A stretch of 64,000 bases of DNA from CAZQFV01 sp964592645 (GTDB lineage Bacteria > Chloroflexota > Chloroflexia > DTKN01), in NCBI GenBank assembly GCA_964592645.1, contig CAZQFV010000006.1:1-64000 (forward strand), in the 5' to 3' direction. The notes beneath the pieces are model-generated. The model did not search any database. It had not been told where the DNA came from and saw nothing but the letters and a program-made list of their open reading frames with translations. The translations under genes and the position numbers were made by a program. Positions within the stretch are counted from its first letter, which is position 1, and every line of letters starts with the position of its first letter. Shown here piece after piece: positions 23,259-31,528 of this stretch.

Positions 23259-25727
23259 ATGTGGCGCAAAATGCAACGCAGTATCCGCAACTTTCTCACC
23301 ACCCGCACTATTCTGACCATCGTGGTCACACTCGTCATCGGTCTGCTTATCGGGTCGACGCTGGGCTCTTTGAAGCCCCTGCAAAAAGCCCTCTTCGGCA
23401 CGGCTTTTCCGCCGCCTCCCGGCGGCTACACCTGCCTGCCCACCTGTGCCGAGAACGACGCCCGGTTCTTTTCCATCCCCGGCACGAACATGGATTCGTT
23501 CGCCGGGGCCAGGACGGTGGTCTGGATCACCGTCCCCTCGGACTATACGTCCTGGGAACTGGGCATCTTTGACGGCGACTCGGGCAAAGACGAGAGCGGG
23601 CAGATCGGTGGGTTCGGCGTGGGCCACTGGGACGAGAACGACGTCGAGGTAACCTACTCCCTCTACGCCGACCCGGCCAAGGACGGGGCCGGAAAAACAC
23701 TGCTTGGGGAGTGGCACGGCAACCAGGACCCGATGCCCGACAACGCCTGGTTCAACATCCCGCTCAACGTCCACCCCGAGGCCCGCTCTCCCTCCGGGCA
23801 CTATATCTACCGGCTGGAGTGCACCCGCCCGGCCGAGGGTTGGGGCATCAGCGCGTTCAAGCTGCGCTCGAACGCCTATCTGAGCACCGGCATAGCCGAC
23901 AAGGCCGATGCCAGCTTTGCCTTCGTCGGCATGATCGGCAGCGAAAACGACATGCGTATCGTCTACCCCCAGTACGCGGGGGACATGAACAACCCGGGCC
24001 CCAGCACCTATGATGGAGCCTGGACGTTCCGCTTTGCCGTACCCTCGGAAGAGGTAACCCTGGAATTTTGGAACGGCGACTTTGACCGCGGCGCGACGGA
24101 CGGCGGGGGAGCCGACACCGACGACCTCAATACCGAGGGCCGGCCCTACTGGGCGGGACCTTACGCCGTGGAGGAAAGGGCCGGCGGCATGGGATCACCG
24201 GCGGACGACCATAGCTGGGTCGTCTGGCGGCGAGAACCCCCGGTCTTTTACGAGATCCTCGATCCCAGCGGCAACCCCATTTACACGGACGCCGAACCGT
24301 CGGGCACGGAAGAATGGGAGCGGTTCGTCATCAGCACCGACCTCAATGTGCAAGCCGACACCGGTGCCGGCCGGCTGCCGGCCGGCCTGTACACCTGGCG
24401 CATTACCGGCCTGGACGCCCACAACACGGTGTGGATCCGCACGAATTACGAGATCTGCGCGCCGGAGGGCTGCCCCCCGCCGCCCTGCCCGGTCTGCGAG
24501 CCCTGCCAATTGTGCGAGGAACCCACCCCCGTGCCCCCGGCCCCCACGTCGACCCCCGAGCCCACACCTGTGCCGGAACCGCCGCCATGCCCGGCCCCCG
24601 CGCCGGTGGACCTGCTCTACATTCTGGACACCTCCGGCAGTATGGAGTTCCTCTACCCCGGATCGGGCACCAAGTTGGATGCCGCCAAAGAGTCTATCCT
24701 GACGCTCAACAACTGGGTGGCCCAGCAGAACAACGGTAGCCGCGTGGCGTTGATCACCTTCCACGGTGCCGGTCAGGGGAATGGCAGCCCGCCCATTTAC
24801 TCGACGGATATCCAGGTCGTCTCCGGCTTTACTGCGGACATCGGTGCCGTCAACAACATGGTCCAGGGACTAGGCGCTTCCGGCAGCACGCCGACGGCCG
24901 AGACGCTGAACCTGGTCGCCTCGTGGCTGCCCGGCAACTGGGACCCGAACCATCTGCCGCTGGTGATTCTCATCTCCGACGGCGTACCGACGGTAGACCT
25001 CGATCACTTTGGCTTCCAGGACAACCACGTACAGAAAGTCGACGTGTACGAGGGCGGCAACCCGCGCAGCCCCGACAGCGTGCGGGGCAGTGGGCGGCTC
25101 TACGACCGTTACGGCCAGCGCGCCGGCGAACCGCTGGCCGACACGATGCTCGCCATCCAGAACCTGAAGGCCACGCTCCCCAGCCTGCCGGTGTACGCCG
25201 TGGCCGTACAATCGACAGAAGGCGGCATCTTTAACGACCAGATCCTGCGCTATATCGCCGCGCTGGGCGGCGGCGAATTCTACTACGCCTCCGACGCGAA
25301 CAGCCTGGCCGCGGCGCTCCAGTGGGCCTATATCGACAGCGCCTGCGGCGGTACGCCGCCGCCACCCCCTCCCCCGCCGGAGCCCCCCCAGGTCGACTGC
25401 AGCCAGTACGTGCTGGCCGGCCGGGAGAAGACGGCGCCCCGCCAGATTACCCTGAAGATCCGCAACAACAGCAACGAGAACCGCCAGGTGGTCCGTGTAC
25501 ACATCGGGAACTGGCTTAGCGAATGGGGCGCCTGGGACTGGGTCAAGGTTTTCGGCGAGCAGTATGCGCAGGGCACTGCCGCGCCGCCGGCCGATGCGGC
25601 GGTCAATCGGGTGCTGAATGCCGGGCAGGAAAAGCCGATCATCTTCAAATTCATGAACCCGCTCAACGATGCCCCGGGCTTTAACGGGTTCATCGAACTG
25701 GACAACGGCTGCCAGATCAACTTCTAG
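23259..25727 (+). CDS. Membrane-anchored surface protein 2 with vWA domain
   Basis: 822 residues, ATG 23259 with AAGGAG upstream. It has an N-terminal basic stretch and TM helix (about 18–38). The same N-terminal unit of about 370 residues as the upstream paralogue follows (MDSFAGARTVVWITVP, FDGDSGKDESG, RLECTRPAEGWGISAFK, NYEICAPEGCPPPPC). A Cys/Pro/Thr-rich linker leads to a von Willebrand A domain with an intact MIDAS: DTSGSM (Asp457), a TPTAETL threonine and LISDGVPT. A second Pro run precedes a C-terminal beta domain (about 715–822). vWA domains bind metal-dependent protein ligands, so this is likely a surface adhesin or assembly factor. It may be co-regulated with its neighbour. Confidence 0.88.
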   Translation: MWRKMQRSIRNFLTTRTILTIVVTLVIGLLIGSTLGSLKPLQKALFGTAFPPPPGGYTCLPTCAENDARFFSIPGTNMDSFAGARTVVWITVPSDYTSWELGIFDGDSGKDESGQIGGFGVGHWDENDVEVTYSLYADPAKDGAGKTLLGEWHGNQDPMPDNAWFNIPLNVHPEARSPSGHYIYRLECTRPAEGWGISAFKLRSNAYLSTGIADKADASFAFVGMIGSENDMRIVYPQYAGDMNNPGPSTYDGAWTFRFAVPSEEVTLEFWNGDFDRGATDGGGADTDDLNTEGRPYWAGPYAVEERAGGMGSPADDHSWVVWRREPPVFYEILDPSGNPIYTDAEPSGTEEWERFVISTDLNVQADTGAGRLPAGLYTWRITGLDAHNTVWIRTNYEICAPEGCPPPPCPVCEPCQLCEEPTPVPPAPTSTPEPTPVPEPPPCPAPAPVDLLYILDTSGSMEFLYPGSGTKLDAAKESILTLNNWVAQQNNGSRVALITFHGAGQGNGSPPIYSTDIQVVSGFTADIGAVNNMVQGLGASGSTPTAETLNLVASWLPGNWDPNHLPLVILISDGVPTVDLDHFGFQDNHVQKVDVYEGGNPRSPDSVRGSGRLYDRYGQRAGEPLADTMLAIQNLKATLPSLPVYAVAVQSTEGGIFNDQILRYIAALGGGEFYYASDANSLAAALQWAYIDSACGGTPPPPPPPPEPPQVDCSQYVLAGREKTAPRQITLKIRNNSNENRQVVRVHIGNWLSEWGAWDWVKVFGEQYAQGTAAPPADAAVNRVLNAGQEKPIIFKFMNPLNDAPGFNGFIELDNGCQINF

Positions 25728-25817
25728 GGTATCGCTTGCAGTCAGGATGACCTGCAAGCACGGCAGTTCCTGGCAGCACCAGGTCTGCCCGTCCAAACAG
25801 GCCCGGAAACCAGCGCG

Positions 25818-25853
25818 GGGGGTGCAGCGACTGCTGCACCCCCTCGTTTTTTT
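25818..25853 (+). terminator. Rho-independent terminator after surface protein 2
   Basis: An 11-bp stem GGGGGTGCAGC / GCTGCACCCCC with loop GACT is followed by TCGTTTTTTT. It lies 90 nt after the stop. The rest of the 235-bp convergent spacer to 25963 shows nothing. Confidence 0.92.
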
Positions 25854-25962
25854 ACTGCCGTTGCCTGACGGGGAACAGGCGGGAAACCGGGCTATGGCCC
25901 ACGATTTCGGCGCGTGGCGCAACGCGGCTCGCGGCGGAGGAGGAGGGCGCCCATCGTTCGCT

Positions 25963-26724
25963 CTACTCCCGTTCGATCTGGTCCACGATCTCGGCCACCC
26001 CCCGGGAAAAGGTGTTCGCCGGCGCGCGGAGGGAGATCAGCGGGCCGGGGCCGGGAAGGGTCAGCTCCTCGGTGAAGGCGATCAACGCGGCGACGGGACA
26101 GCCGTAGGTGGCCTGTAGTTGCCGGCAGGCCTGTTCGCGGTCGGTGCTGGGCAGCGCCATGTTCAACACCAGCAGGATGCGCGGCATCTCCACCCAGCCG
26201 GCCACCTCCAGCATCACCGCCGTCCCCAGGTAGTCCTGCGCATCCGGCCGCAGCACGAGCAGCAGCAGGTCGCCGGCTGCCAGCGCCAGCAGCGTCTCCT
26301 GGCACATCCCGGAGTGGGTGTCGATGAGGAGATAGTCCAGCCGCAGCCGCGCGATGAGCGTCTGCAGGCCCTCATGGAGGCGGTCCGCCCCGTAGCGGCC
26401 GCGGATACCGCGGGTGATCTCCTGGGTGTGTGCCCCTCCGGGGACCAGGTAGAGGGCCCCGCCGGCCGGCAGCGGCCGGCCCAGCCGCTCCCCCATATCC
26501 TCCACCGCCTCCTCGATGGCGCACTCCCCCAGCAAGTAGTCGTGGATCGTCCGCGCCTCCCCGGCGGCCGGCCGCAGTTGTATGTGCAGCCCCGGCGTCT
26601 GCAGATCGACATCCACCAGCGCCACCCGCCGGCCTCGCAGCGCCAGCTGCGCCGCCACGTTGGCGATGATGCTGGACTTGCCCGTCCCCCCGTGGAAGGA
26701 GTGAATCGTGATGATTCGGGCCAA
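25963..26724 (-). CDS. MinD/ParA-family ATPase (distal copy)
   Basis: 253 residues from TTG 26724 with GGAGAG at 9 nt; no ATG is in frame nearby. It has a deviant Walker A, SFHGGTGKSS, then LVDVDLQTPGLHIQL and a Walker A'-type LLIDTHSGM. The family dimerises on ATP and positions or regulates partners at the membrane or nucleoid. No C-terminal MinD amphipathic helix is obvious. It is a clear paralogue of the ATPase at 30608–31378: both have 'LIDTH.G...ETLL', 'LRPD.QDY.GTAV' and a similar C-terminus. It is the last gene of the minus-strand operon that starts with the other copy, which suggests a heteromeric pair. Confidence 0.92.
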   Translation of the reverse strand: MARIITIHSFHGGTGKSSIIANVAAQLALRGRRVALVDVDLQTPGLHIQLRPAAGEARTIHDYLLGECAIEEAVEDMGERLGRPLPAGGALYLVPGGAHTQEITRGIRGRYGADRLHEGLQTLIARLRLDYLLIDTHSGMCQETLLALAAGDLLLLVLRPDAQDYLGTAVMLEVAGWVEMPRILLVLNMALPSTDREQACRQLQATYGCPVAALIAFTEELTLPGPGPLISLRAPANTFSRGVAEIVDQIERE

Positions 26725-26736
26725 CGACGTCTCTCC

Positions 26737-26856
26737 TTGGTGCCTTCGTGCCTCTGGTTGCCCACCTCTGCAAATTGACGCCCTTGCGCTCCTATCCTCT
26801 CTTTGGTGCCTTCGCGCCTCCGGTTGCCTACCCCTGCAACTTGGTGCCTTTGTCGT
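26737..26856. repeat. Tandem repeat, two diverged copies of about 66 bp
   Basis: TTGGTGCCTTCGTGCCTC begins at 26737 and TTGGTGCCTTCGCGCCTC at 26803, each followed by a similar GGTTGCC(C/T)ACC(T/C)CTGCAA stretch. It fills the 132-bp gap between the HAMP sensor and the distal MinD gene. It looks like a non-coding repeat and could change coupling between these genes. Confidence 0.7.
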
Positions 26857-27975
26857 TCACGGACCCCGGGTGCCGGCGTCTTCAGAGTTGGACAAGCCCC
26901 CCTCGGACCGGGGCGGCTGCTCTGCCCCTTGCTCCTTCCCTTCTCCCCGGCTGCGCTGGCGCATGTCCCGCGCCCGCTGCCGCAGGTCCTGGAAAAAGTC
27001 CGTGCCCGTGATCTCGGTCACCTGCCGCTGGCGTTTGACCTCGTCGATCTCGATACGCAGTTCCTCCACCTGGCGGCGCAGTGTCTGCTCGCGCTGGCGA
27101 ACCTTGCCCAGCATGATCTCGAACGTCCGCGCCAGGGTGTCGATCTCGTCCGGCAGGCGGTCCGCCTGCAGCGGCGCCAGGTCCTGCTCATAGTTGCCCT
27201 CGCCGATGCTCTCGGCGATCCGCGTCAGCTTGACGATCGGCCTCGTCAGCACCGTCGAGACGGTATAGACCAGCAAGAACAGCGAGCCGTAGGTGATGAC
27301 AAAGGCCAGCACGATGCTGTCGCGGATGCCCTGCTGCACCTGGCGGACATAGTCGGCGCGAAAGTCGATGCCCACCGCCCCGACCACCCGCCCACGGGAG
27401 CTGAGGATCGGGCCGTAGGCCGAGACCCACGACCCCCAGGCATCGGTGTAGATGTTCATGTTGATCGTCGTGCGGGACAGCCCCTCCAGGATGACGCTGT
27501 CGACCGTCCTGGTATAGACCTCCAGGAAACAGGTGGCCTCGTCGGGGTTCAGAAACCGATAGTTGTCCCCTACCCACTGCAGCGTATCCGTCCGCGGTCC
27601 GGCGATGTAGGTGTAGGGGCTGGCCCGGGGCTCGATCTGCACGATGCTCTCCAGCCATTTCTGGTGCGCCTGGTAGCGCGGATCCGCGGCGGGCACCAGG
27701 GGGTGCTGCGGATCGTCGGCCACTCCGGGGATGCACGGTGGGTTTTCCTCCACCATAGCCGCGAAATCGTCGCCGTCCACGCCGGCGATGGCCCCCCGCA
27801 GGGTGTCCTCCAGGTCCTCGCGGATGCGGTTCATGGCCATCTGCGTGCTAAAGGTATAGAACCAGTAGTAGGCGGCGGCAAAGACGACGCCAAAGATCAG
27901 CGTGAAGCCGATCAGGATCTTGATGCGCAGGCTCACGGAGGGGCGCTTGCGTGGGGCGGGTGCCTCGTCAGTCAT
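26857..27975 (-). CDS. HAMP-domain membrane sensor without kinase, with coiled-coil tail
   Basis: 372 residues from ATG 27975, chosen for GGAGGA 5 nt upstream; the frame start at 28083 lacks one. A TM helix at about 16–38 (LRIKILIGFTLIFGVVFAAAYYWF) is followed by an extracytoplasmic sensor region of about 180 residues and a second TM. A HAMP domain follows (TRPIVKLTRIAESIGEGNY…DEIDTLARTFEIML), then a coiled coil ending 'LRIEIDEVKRQRQVTEITGTDFFQDLRQRA'. No kinase, cyclase or MCP output is present. The tail is very like that of the cNMP-binding protein at 42691–43407. The family probably signals by protein contact, and the neighbouring MinD ATPases are the obvious candidates, by inference. Confidence 0.85.
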   Translation of the reverse strand: MTDEAPAPRKRPSVSLRIKILIGFTLIFGVVFAAAYYWFYTFSTQMAMNRIREDLEDTLRGAIAGVDGDDFAAMVEENPPCIPGVADDPQHPLVPAADPRYQAHQKWLESIVQIEPRASPYTYIAGPRTDTLQWVGDNYRFLNPDEATCFLEVYTRTVDSVILEGLSRTTINMNIYTDAWGSWVSAYGPILSSRGRVVGAVGIDFRADYVRQVQQGIRDSIVLAFVITYGSLFLLVYTVSTVLTRPIVKLTRIAESIGEGNYEQDLAPLQADRLPDEIDTLARTFEIMLGKVRQREQTLRRQVEELRIEIDEVKRQRQVTEITGTDFFQDLRQRARDMRQRSRGEGKEQGAEQPPRSEGGLSNSEDAGTRGP

Positions 27976-28113
27976 CTGTTCCTCCGGACGTTCGGTTTCC
28001 AGTTCAGAAGGTGCGGTTCCGGGCAGAGGAGAGGTGAGAGATTGGAGCTGAGAGCCTGGCCCGGCGGACTTCTTGCCTCCCATGGTTCATCGCGCTCTTC
28101 CGCTCTCCACGCC

Positions 28114-28587
28114 CTACTCTCCGCTCTCCGCTCTCAACAGATACTCGGATATAAACCCCTCGTACTCCTTCCTGAGCTCCTCCGGCAGCTCGGAATAGTA
28201 CCCCAGCTTTCCCCGGCAGCGCGACGATCCGCAGCGGCAGGTCAGGTCGAACTCCAACTCGGGCGAGGGGCGCTCATAGTGGCGGTACTCGGTCATGGCG
28301 TAATCGTAGGTCAGCTCCTCGCCGGCGGCGATGTCGCGCAGGGCGACGAACTCGGGCCAGCCCCGGCGGTTGGTGCGCACCCCCAGGTTCGGCCGGCAAC
28401 TGTGGTTGAAGAACCGGGTCGGCGGGTCCGGCTCCAGGTGCCGGCCCCAGCCGATCTGGAACGAGTGCTCCGTCTGGTGATCGATCTCCGTGCCCGTGGC
28501 CCGGGCGACGACCTCTCCTTGGGCAAAGGGGCGGCCGGCAAACACTCCCAGCCCGCGGTCCGCGGTGCGCTTCAGATAGATATCCAT
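28114..28587 (-). CDS. SET-domain protein-lysine methyltransferase
   Basis: 157 residues. It is a compact SET domain with RGLGVFAG near the N-terminus, RFFNHSCRPN, the catalytic-Tyr segment GEELTYDYAM and a post-SET zinc site CRCGSSRCRG. All key SAM- and lysine-channel motifs are present. It should be an AdoMet-dependent lysine methyltransferase in the cytoplasm. Its ATG is 3 nt after the stop of the transporter gene, so it is translated from the same mRNA. The substrate is unknown. Bacterial SET proteins are thinly spread and often horizontally acquired. Confidence 0.92.
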   Translation of the reverse strand: MDIYLKRTADRGLGVFAGRPFAQGEVVARATGTEIDHQTEHSFQIGWGRHLEPDPPTRFFNHSCRPNLGVRTNRRGWPEFVALRDIAAGEELTYDYAMTEYRHYERPSPELEFDLTCRCGSSRCRGKLGYYSELPEELRKEYEGFISEYLLRAESGE

Positions 28588-28590
28588 CCG

Positions 28591-29934
28591 CTAAAAGTCC
28601 AATCGGTCCAGCACGGACTTGCCGCGCTGGCGCCTCTTCAGCCGCCAGTTCCACAGGCTGGACTCGTACACCGCGCGCAGGCGGACGACGGCCACGATGG
28701 CCAGCGCCGCGCTCACCACAGCCAGCCCCAGGTAGGCATAGTAGAGGGCCGGGATGTTTAGCTGCACGCCGGCCAAGACAATGCCCCCGGTAAGCAGGCA
28801 GCCCAACAGCACGCCGACGACATACAGGTACGAGTCCATAAAGATGCTAACCCGGCCGCGCCGCTCCTCCGGCACCAGCGCCAGGAAGGTCTTGCGCGCC
28901 GAGTCGTCCACCGTGTACTGCGGGATGCGCAGCAGCAGCACGCCCCCCACCGCGGCCAAGATGCCGGGAGAGACGATCATCGCCACCGCGCCCAACAGCA
29001 CGCCGATCGGCTTGACGAAGAAGGCGTTCTTCAGGGTCAGCTTGGCCAGGATGCGGCTGGTGAGAAAGCCCTGGAGGACGAAGGCGACCACTGTGAGCCC
29101 CAGGCGATAGAGGCTGTAGAAGGTCTGGTAGCGGCCGGGATCGGGGAAAGCGCCGTCCGAAACCACCAGAAAGCGAAACTCGATCACCGTATCGCAGAGC
29201 AGCATGGCGATGATGACCAGGGCCAGGAAGCGGAAAGAGGGCACCTCCTTGACGAACCCCCAGCCCTCGATCAGCGTCTCGCGCACCGGTTCGTGCGGCT
29301 GGACCGTCTGGCGGATCTTGACCTTGCGCAGGGCCAGGGTGATCCCCAGGGCGGCCAGAAAGTAGATGGCGGCGTTCAGCACCAGCAGGTCCTGGGTCTG
29401 CAGCCCGGGGATGGCGCGGACCACGAACGGCGCCGCAACGGCTACGCCGATCCCCAGGAGCTTCCCGGCAAAGTCGCTGCTGCTGATCAGCGGAAAGAGG
29501 CGCTTGGCCTGGGCCATGTCAAAGATGTCGTTGGCCAAGATCCAGAAGACCAGGGGGAAAAAGATCCACTGCTGCTGGCCCAGCAGGTAGAGCAGGGCGT
29601 AGTTGAGCCAGTCGGGGGCGCCGAAGACAAAGAGCAGGCGCAGCAGGACAAAGGCCAGGCCCAGGCCCAGCAGGATCGCCCGCACCAGCGCCACCCGGTT
29701 GAAGCGGTCGATAATGAGCGACTGCAACCCGGTTGTCAGCAGGAGGACCCCGCTGTCCACCGCCCAGACGATCAGGATCTGGTTCACCCCGCCGGCGCTG
29801 AGAAAGTTGCTGACGGCGGTGATGTCGGACACCTGCTGGGCCAACGAGTTGCCCAGAAGGATCAGCCCCAGCGCCAGGACCAGGCCGGTTTCCCCAGGGA
29901 GAAGACGCAAGAACTGCTGCAGTCGGTTAGACAC
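28591..29934 (-). CDS. NTT/MFS-like 12-TM membrane transporter
   Basis: 447 residues from GTG 29934 (AAGGA upstream). About 12 hydrophobic helices fill the sequence. The segment AKRLFPLISSSDFAGKLLGIG resembles the 'R.FPL…G…G.' signature of the Npt/ATP:ADP-translocase-like branch of MFS carriers. The cytoplasmic C-terminal tail is short and basic (SSLWNWRLKRRQRGKS). Free-living bacteria use such proteins for unknown substrates, so energy parasitism is not implied. It is third in the operon after the zinc-knuckle gene and directly upstream of the SET gene. The assignment rests on pattern only. Confidence 0.7.
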   Translation of the reverse strand: MSNRLQQFLRLLPGETGLVLALGLILLGNSLAQQVSDITAVSNFLSAGGVNQILIVWAVDSGVLLLTTGLQSLIIDRFNRVALVRAILLGLGLAFVLLRLLFVFGAPDWLNYALLYLLGQQQWIFFPLVFWILANDIFDMAQAKRLFPLISSSDFAGKLLGIGVAVAAPFVVRAIPGLQTQDLLVLNAAIYFLAALGITLALRKVKIRQTVQPHEPVRETLIEGWGFVKEVPSFRFLALVIIAMLLCDTVIEFRFLVVSDGAFPDPGRYQTFYSLYRLGLTVVAFVLQGFLTSRILAKLTLKNAFFVKPIGVLLGAVAMIVSPGILAAVGGVLLLRIPQYTVDDSARKTFLALVPEERRGRVSIFMDSYLYVVGVLLGCLLTGGIVLAGVQLNIPALYYAYLGLAVVSAALAIVAVVRLRAVYESSLWNWRLKRRQRGKSVLDRLDF

Positions 29935-29958
29935 TCTCGATCCTTGGCCAAGTCTAGA

Positions 29959-30025
29959 CAGCAGTTATCAGTGTTCAGTGTCCCCGCCCGCAGGACCGAA
30001 AACTGAACTGAAACCTGACAACTGA
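29959..30025. repeat. Imperfect palindromic repeat, copy 1 (CTGAAACCTGACAACTGA)
   Basis: CAGTTATCAG near the left end pairs with CTGACAACTG near the right end. The right end shares 17 of 18 bases with 31558–31575. The repeat ends directly at the stop codon of the small zinc-knuckle gene. Confidence 0.6.
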
Positions 30026-30238
30026 TCAGTAAATCTCCGGCATCTCGATCGGCTCGGGCTGCGGCTTGCACATCCCGCAGAAGACCGCGTCGCCGACGAC
30101 GATCGCCTTGGGCACGTTGCCGGCTCCCACATAGACGGTGATGATGTAAGGCATCTTTTTCATGTGCGCTTTGCACACCGCCCGCCCGCAAAAACGGCAG
30201 ATCCCCTGGGCCGGCTGGTTACAGTGTACGCACTCCAT
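30026..30238 (-). CDS. Small zinc-knuckle (B-box-like) protein
   Basis: 70 residues. Cys/His spacing CVHC…ICRFCGRAVCKAH in the first 25 residues, followed by FCGMCKP near the end, fits two zinc sites like those of B-box or ZPR-type knuckles. A hydrophobic middle (YIITVYVGAGNVPKAIVVGDAV) looks like beta structure rather than a TM helix. It is probably a protein-interaction module. It lies 12 nt after the winged-helix gene. Its stop abuts a dispersed repeat. Confidence 0.75.
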   Translation of the reverse strand: MECVHCNQPAQGICRFCGRAVCKAHMKKMPYIITVYVGAGNVPKAIVVGDAVFCGMCKPQPEPIEMPEIY

Positions 30239-30250
30239 CGGCCGATCTCC

Positions 30251-30595
30251 TTAGTGTTCCTCGCACTTGTCGTCCAGGGAAGCCCAGATGTCCAGCGGAA
30301 TCTCCCGTCCACGCTTGAGCGCCAGGCGGATCCGGAAGAACGTCTTGCCCCGCATCTCGAACTCGATCGCGTAGCCTTTCTCGATCAAGTTGTCCATCAG
30401 TGCCCGGATTTCCTCCGGGCTTTGGCCCAGGTAAGCCTCCGCCGCCTCCAGTTCCACCTGCCGCTCGCGGATCATCCAACTGACCAGCCGGCGCAGGTTA
30501 TCGGGCATGGTGAGGATATCGCTCATGCTCAGACCGGGTGTCTTTTCCCGGGCTTCCAGTTCCTGCTCCAATCGGCCGAACAGCCCTGAGCACAC
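30251..30595 (-). CDS. Small winged-helix protein
   Basis: 114 residues, GTG/ATG region preceded by GGAGG. A helical N-terminus leads to a wHTH-like pattern: LRRLVSWMIRERQVELEAAE, LGQSPEEIRALMDNLIEKGY and a basic wing, FEMRGKTFFRIRLALKRGRE. It could be a DNA-binding regulator of this operon or a protein-binding winged helix. It is second in the operon, 12 nt behind the first MinD. It ends acidic and Cys/His-containing (DDKCEEH). Confidence 0.7.
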   Translation of the reverse strand: MCSGLFGRLEQELEAREKTPGLSMSDILTMPDNLRRLVSWMIRERQVELEAAEAYLGQSPEEIRALMDNLIEKGYAIEFEMRGKTFFRIRLALKRGREIPLDIWASLDDKCEEH

Positions 30596-30607
30596 GGCCT
30601 CGCCTCC

Positions 30608-31378
30608 TTACGCCACCAGTTGCGCGGCGATCTCTCGGATGCGCTGCGTCCAGGGATGATCGGGGTAGTGCAGGCAAAAGACCTCCCGGCTGCCGATGCG
30701 GATCAGGTCCTCGGTCAGGGGCAGGACGGCGGCGACGGGGGCGTTGTAGCTTTTCTGCACTTCCTGGCGCACAGCATCGGGGTCGAACGAGGAGAGCACC
30801 TTGTTGACCACCAACATCATCTTGGGCACTTCCAAGCGCCGGGCCACATCCACCGTGACGGCCGTACCCTGATAGTCCTGCTGGTCCGGGCGCAGGATGA
30901 TGATCAGGGCGTCGGAGATGGCGATCGACAGGAGCGTTTCCTCGTTGAGGCCGGGGTGGGTGTCGATGAGCAAAAAGTCCAGCTTGAGGCGCTCGACCAG
31001 GTCGCGGAAGCCGTCGTTGAGCATGCCGACATCGTACCCCTCGCGCAGGATGCGGGCGATCTCCCCGGCCTTGATGCTGGAGGGGATCAGGTAGATGCCG
31101 GCCCCGGCTGCGGCCCCGCCCGCGGCGGTGCGCAGGATGCTGCTGACGTCGTAGGCGGTCTGCTCGATGGCGCACTTGCCCCACAGGTAGTCGTTGAGCG
31201 ACTTGTCCATCTTTTCCTCGTCCAGCCCAAAGAGCACGTGGATGCCGGGGGACTGGATGTCGGTGTCGATGACGCCGACGCGGTAGCCGCGCAGGGCGAT
31301 GGTGGCCGCCAGGTTGGCGGTGAGGTTCGATTTGCCGGTGCCGCCGCGGAACGAGTGGACGGAGACAATCTTGGACAT
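30608..31378 (-). CDS. MinD/ParA-family ATPase (promoter-proximal copy)
   Basis: 256 residues, ATG 31378 with AAAGGAGG upstream. The deviant Walker A is SFRGGTGKSN, followed by VIDTDIQSPGIHVLFG, a Gly/Ala-rich loop and LLIDTHPGLNEETLL. The C-terminus has the Walker-type VVNKVLSSFD guanine/adenine-site segment. It is paralogous to the ATPase at the other end of the operon. The family switches between monomer and ATP dimer. No cargo is known here. It is first in the operon, behind a near-consensus promoter with a palindromic operator-like sequence just after the −10. Confidence 0.93.
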   Translation of the reverse strand: MSKIVSVHSFRGGTGKSNLTANLAATIALRGYRVGVIDTDIQSPGIHVLFGLDEEKMDKSLNDYLWGKCAIEQTAYDVSSILRTAAGGAAAGAGIYLIPSSIKAGEIARILREGYDVGMLNDGFRDLVERLKLDFLLIDTHPGLNEETLLSIAISDALIIILRPDQQDYQGTAVTVDVARRLEVPKMMLVVNKVLSSFDPDAVRQEVQKSYNAPVAAVLPLTEDLIRIGSREVFCLHYPDHPWTQRIREIAAQLVA

Positions 31379-31416
31379 GGAGGCCTCCTTTGGGTGTTTT
31401 CTGATAATGTTTACCT

Positions 31417-31434
31417 ACTTTGGGGGACCAAAGT
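31417..31434. promoter_or_regulatory. Palindromic operator-like site ACTTTGG-N4-CCAAAGT
   Basis: Perfect 7-bp arms with a 4-bp centre, placed about 3–20 nt after the expected transcription start of the MinD operon. The position suits repression by a dimeric regulator, perhaps the winged-helix protein of the same operon (inference). Confidence 0.5.
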
Positions 31435-31444
31435 TTCGGGAGCC

Positions 31445-31473
31445 ATTATATCATAGTTGAAAGGTAATCACAA
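31445..31473 (-). promoter_or_regulatory. Promoter of the MinD operon
   Basis: Minus strand TTGTGA (31473–31468), 17-bp spacer, TATAAT (31450–31445). It has a perfect −10 and good spacing, and is divergent from the promoter at 31480. Confidence 0.8.
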
Positions 31474-31479
31474 CCGCGC

Positions 31480-31508
31480 TTTACAGGGGCCGTAACTTGG
31501 GGTACAAT
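31480..31508 (+). promoter_or_regulatory. Promoter of the M50–sigma–PrsW operon
   Basis: TTTACA (31480–31485), 17-bp spacer, TACAAT (31503–31508). It is back-to-back with the MinD promoter, 6 bp between the −35 boxes. It drives the 31604 gene and, by overlap, the ECF sigma and PrsW genes. Confidence 0.78.
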
Positions 31509-31528
31509 AGAGGGGATCAGTGTGTAGC

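Noticed and set aside
26737..26856. Tandem repeat as a CRISPR array
   Set aside because: Only two diverged copies, no spacer–repeat pattern and no cas genes in the window.
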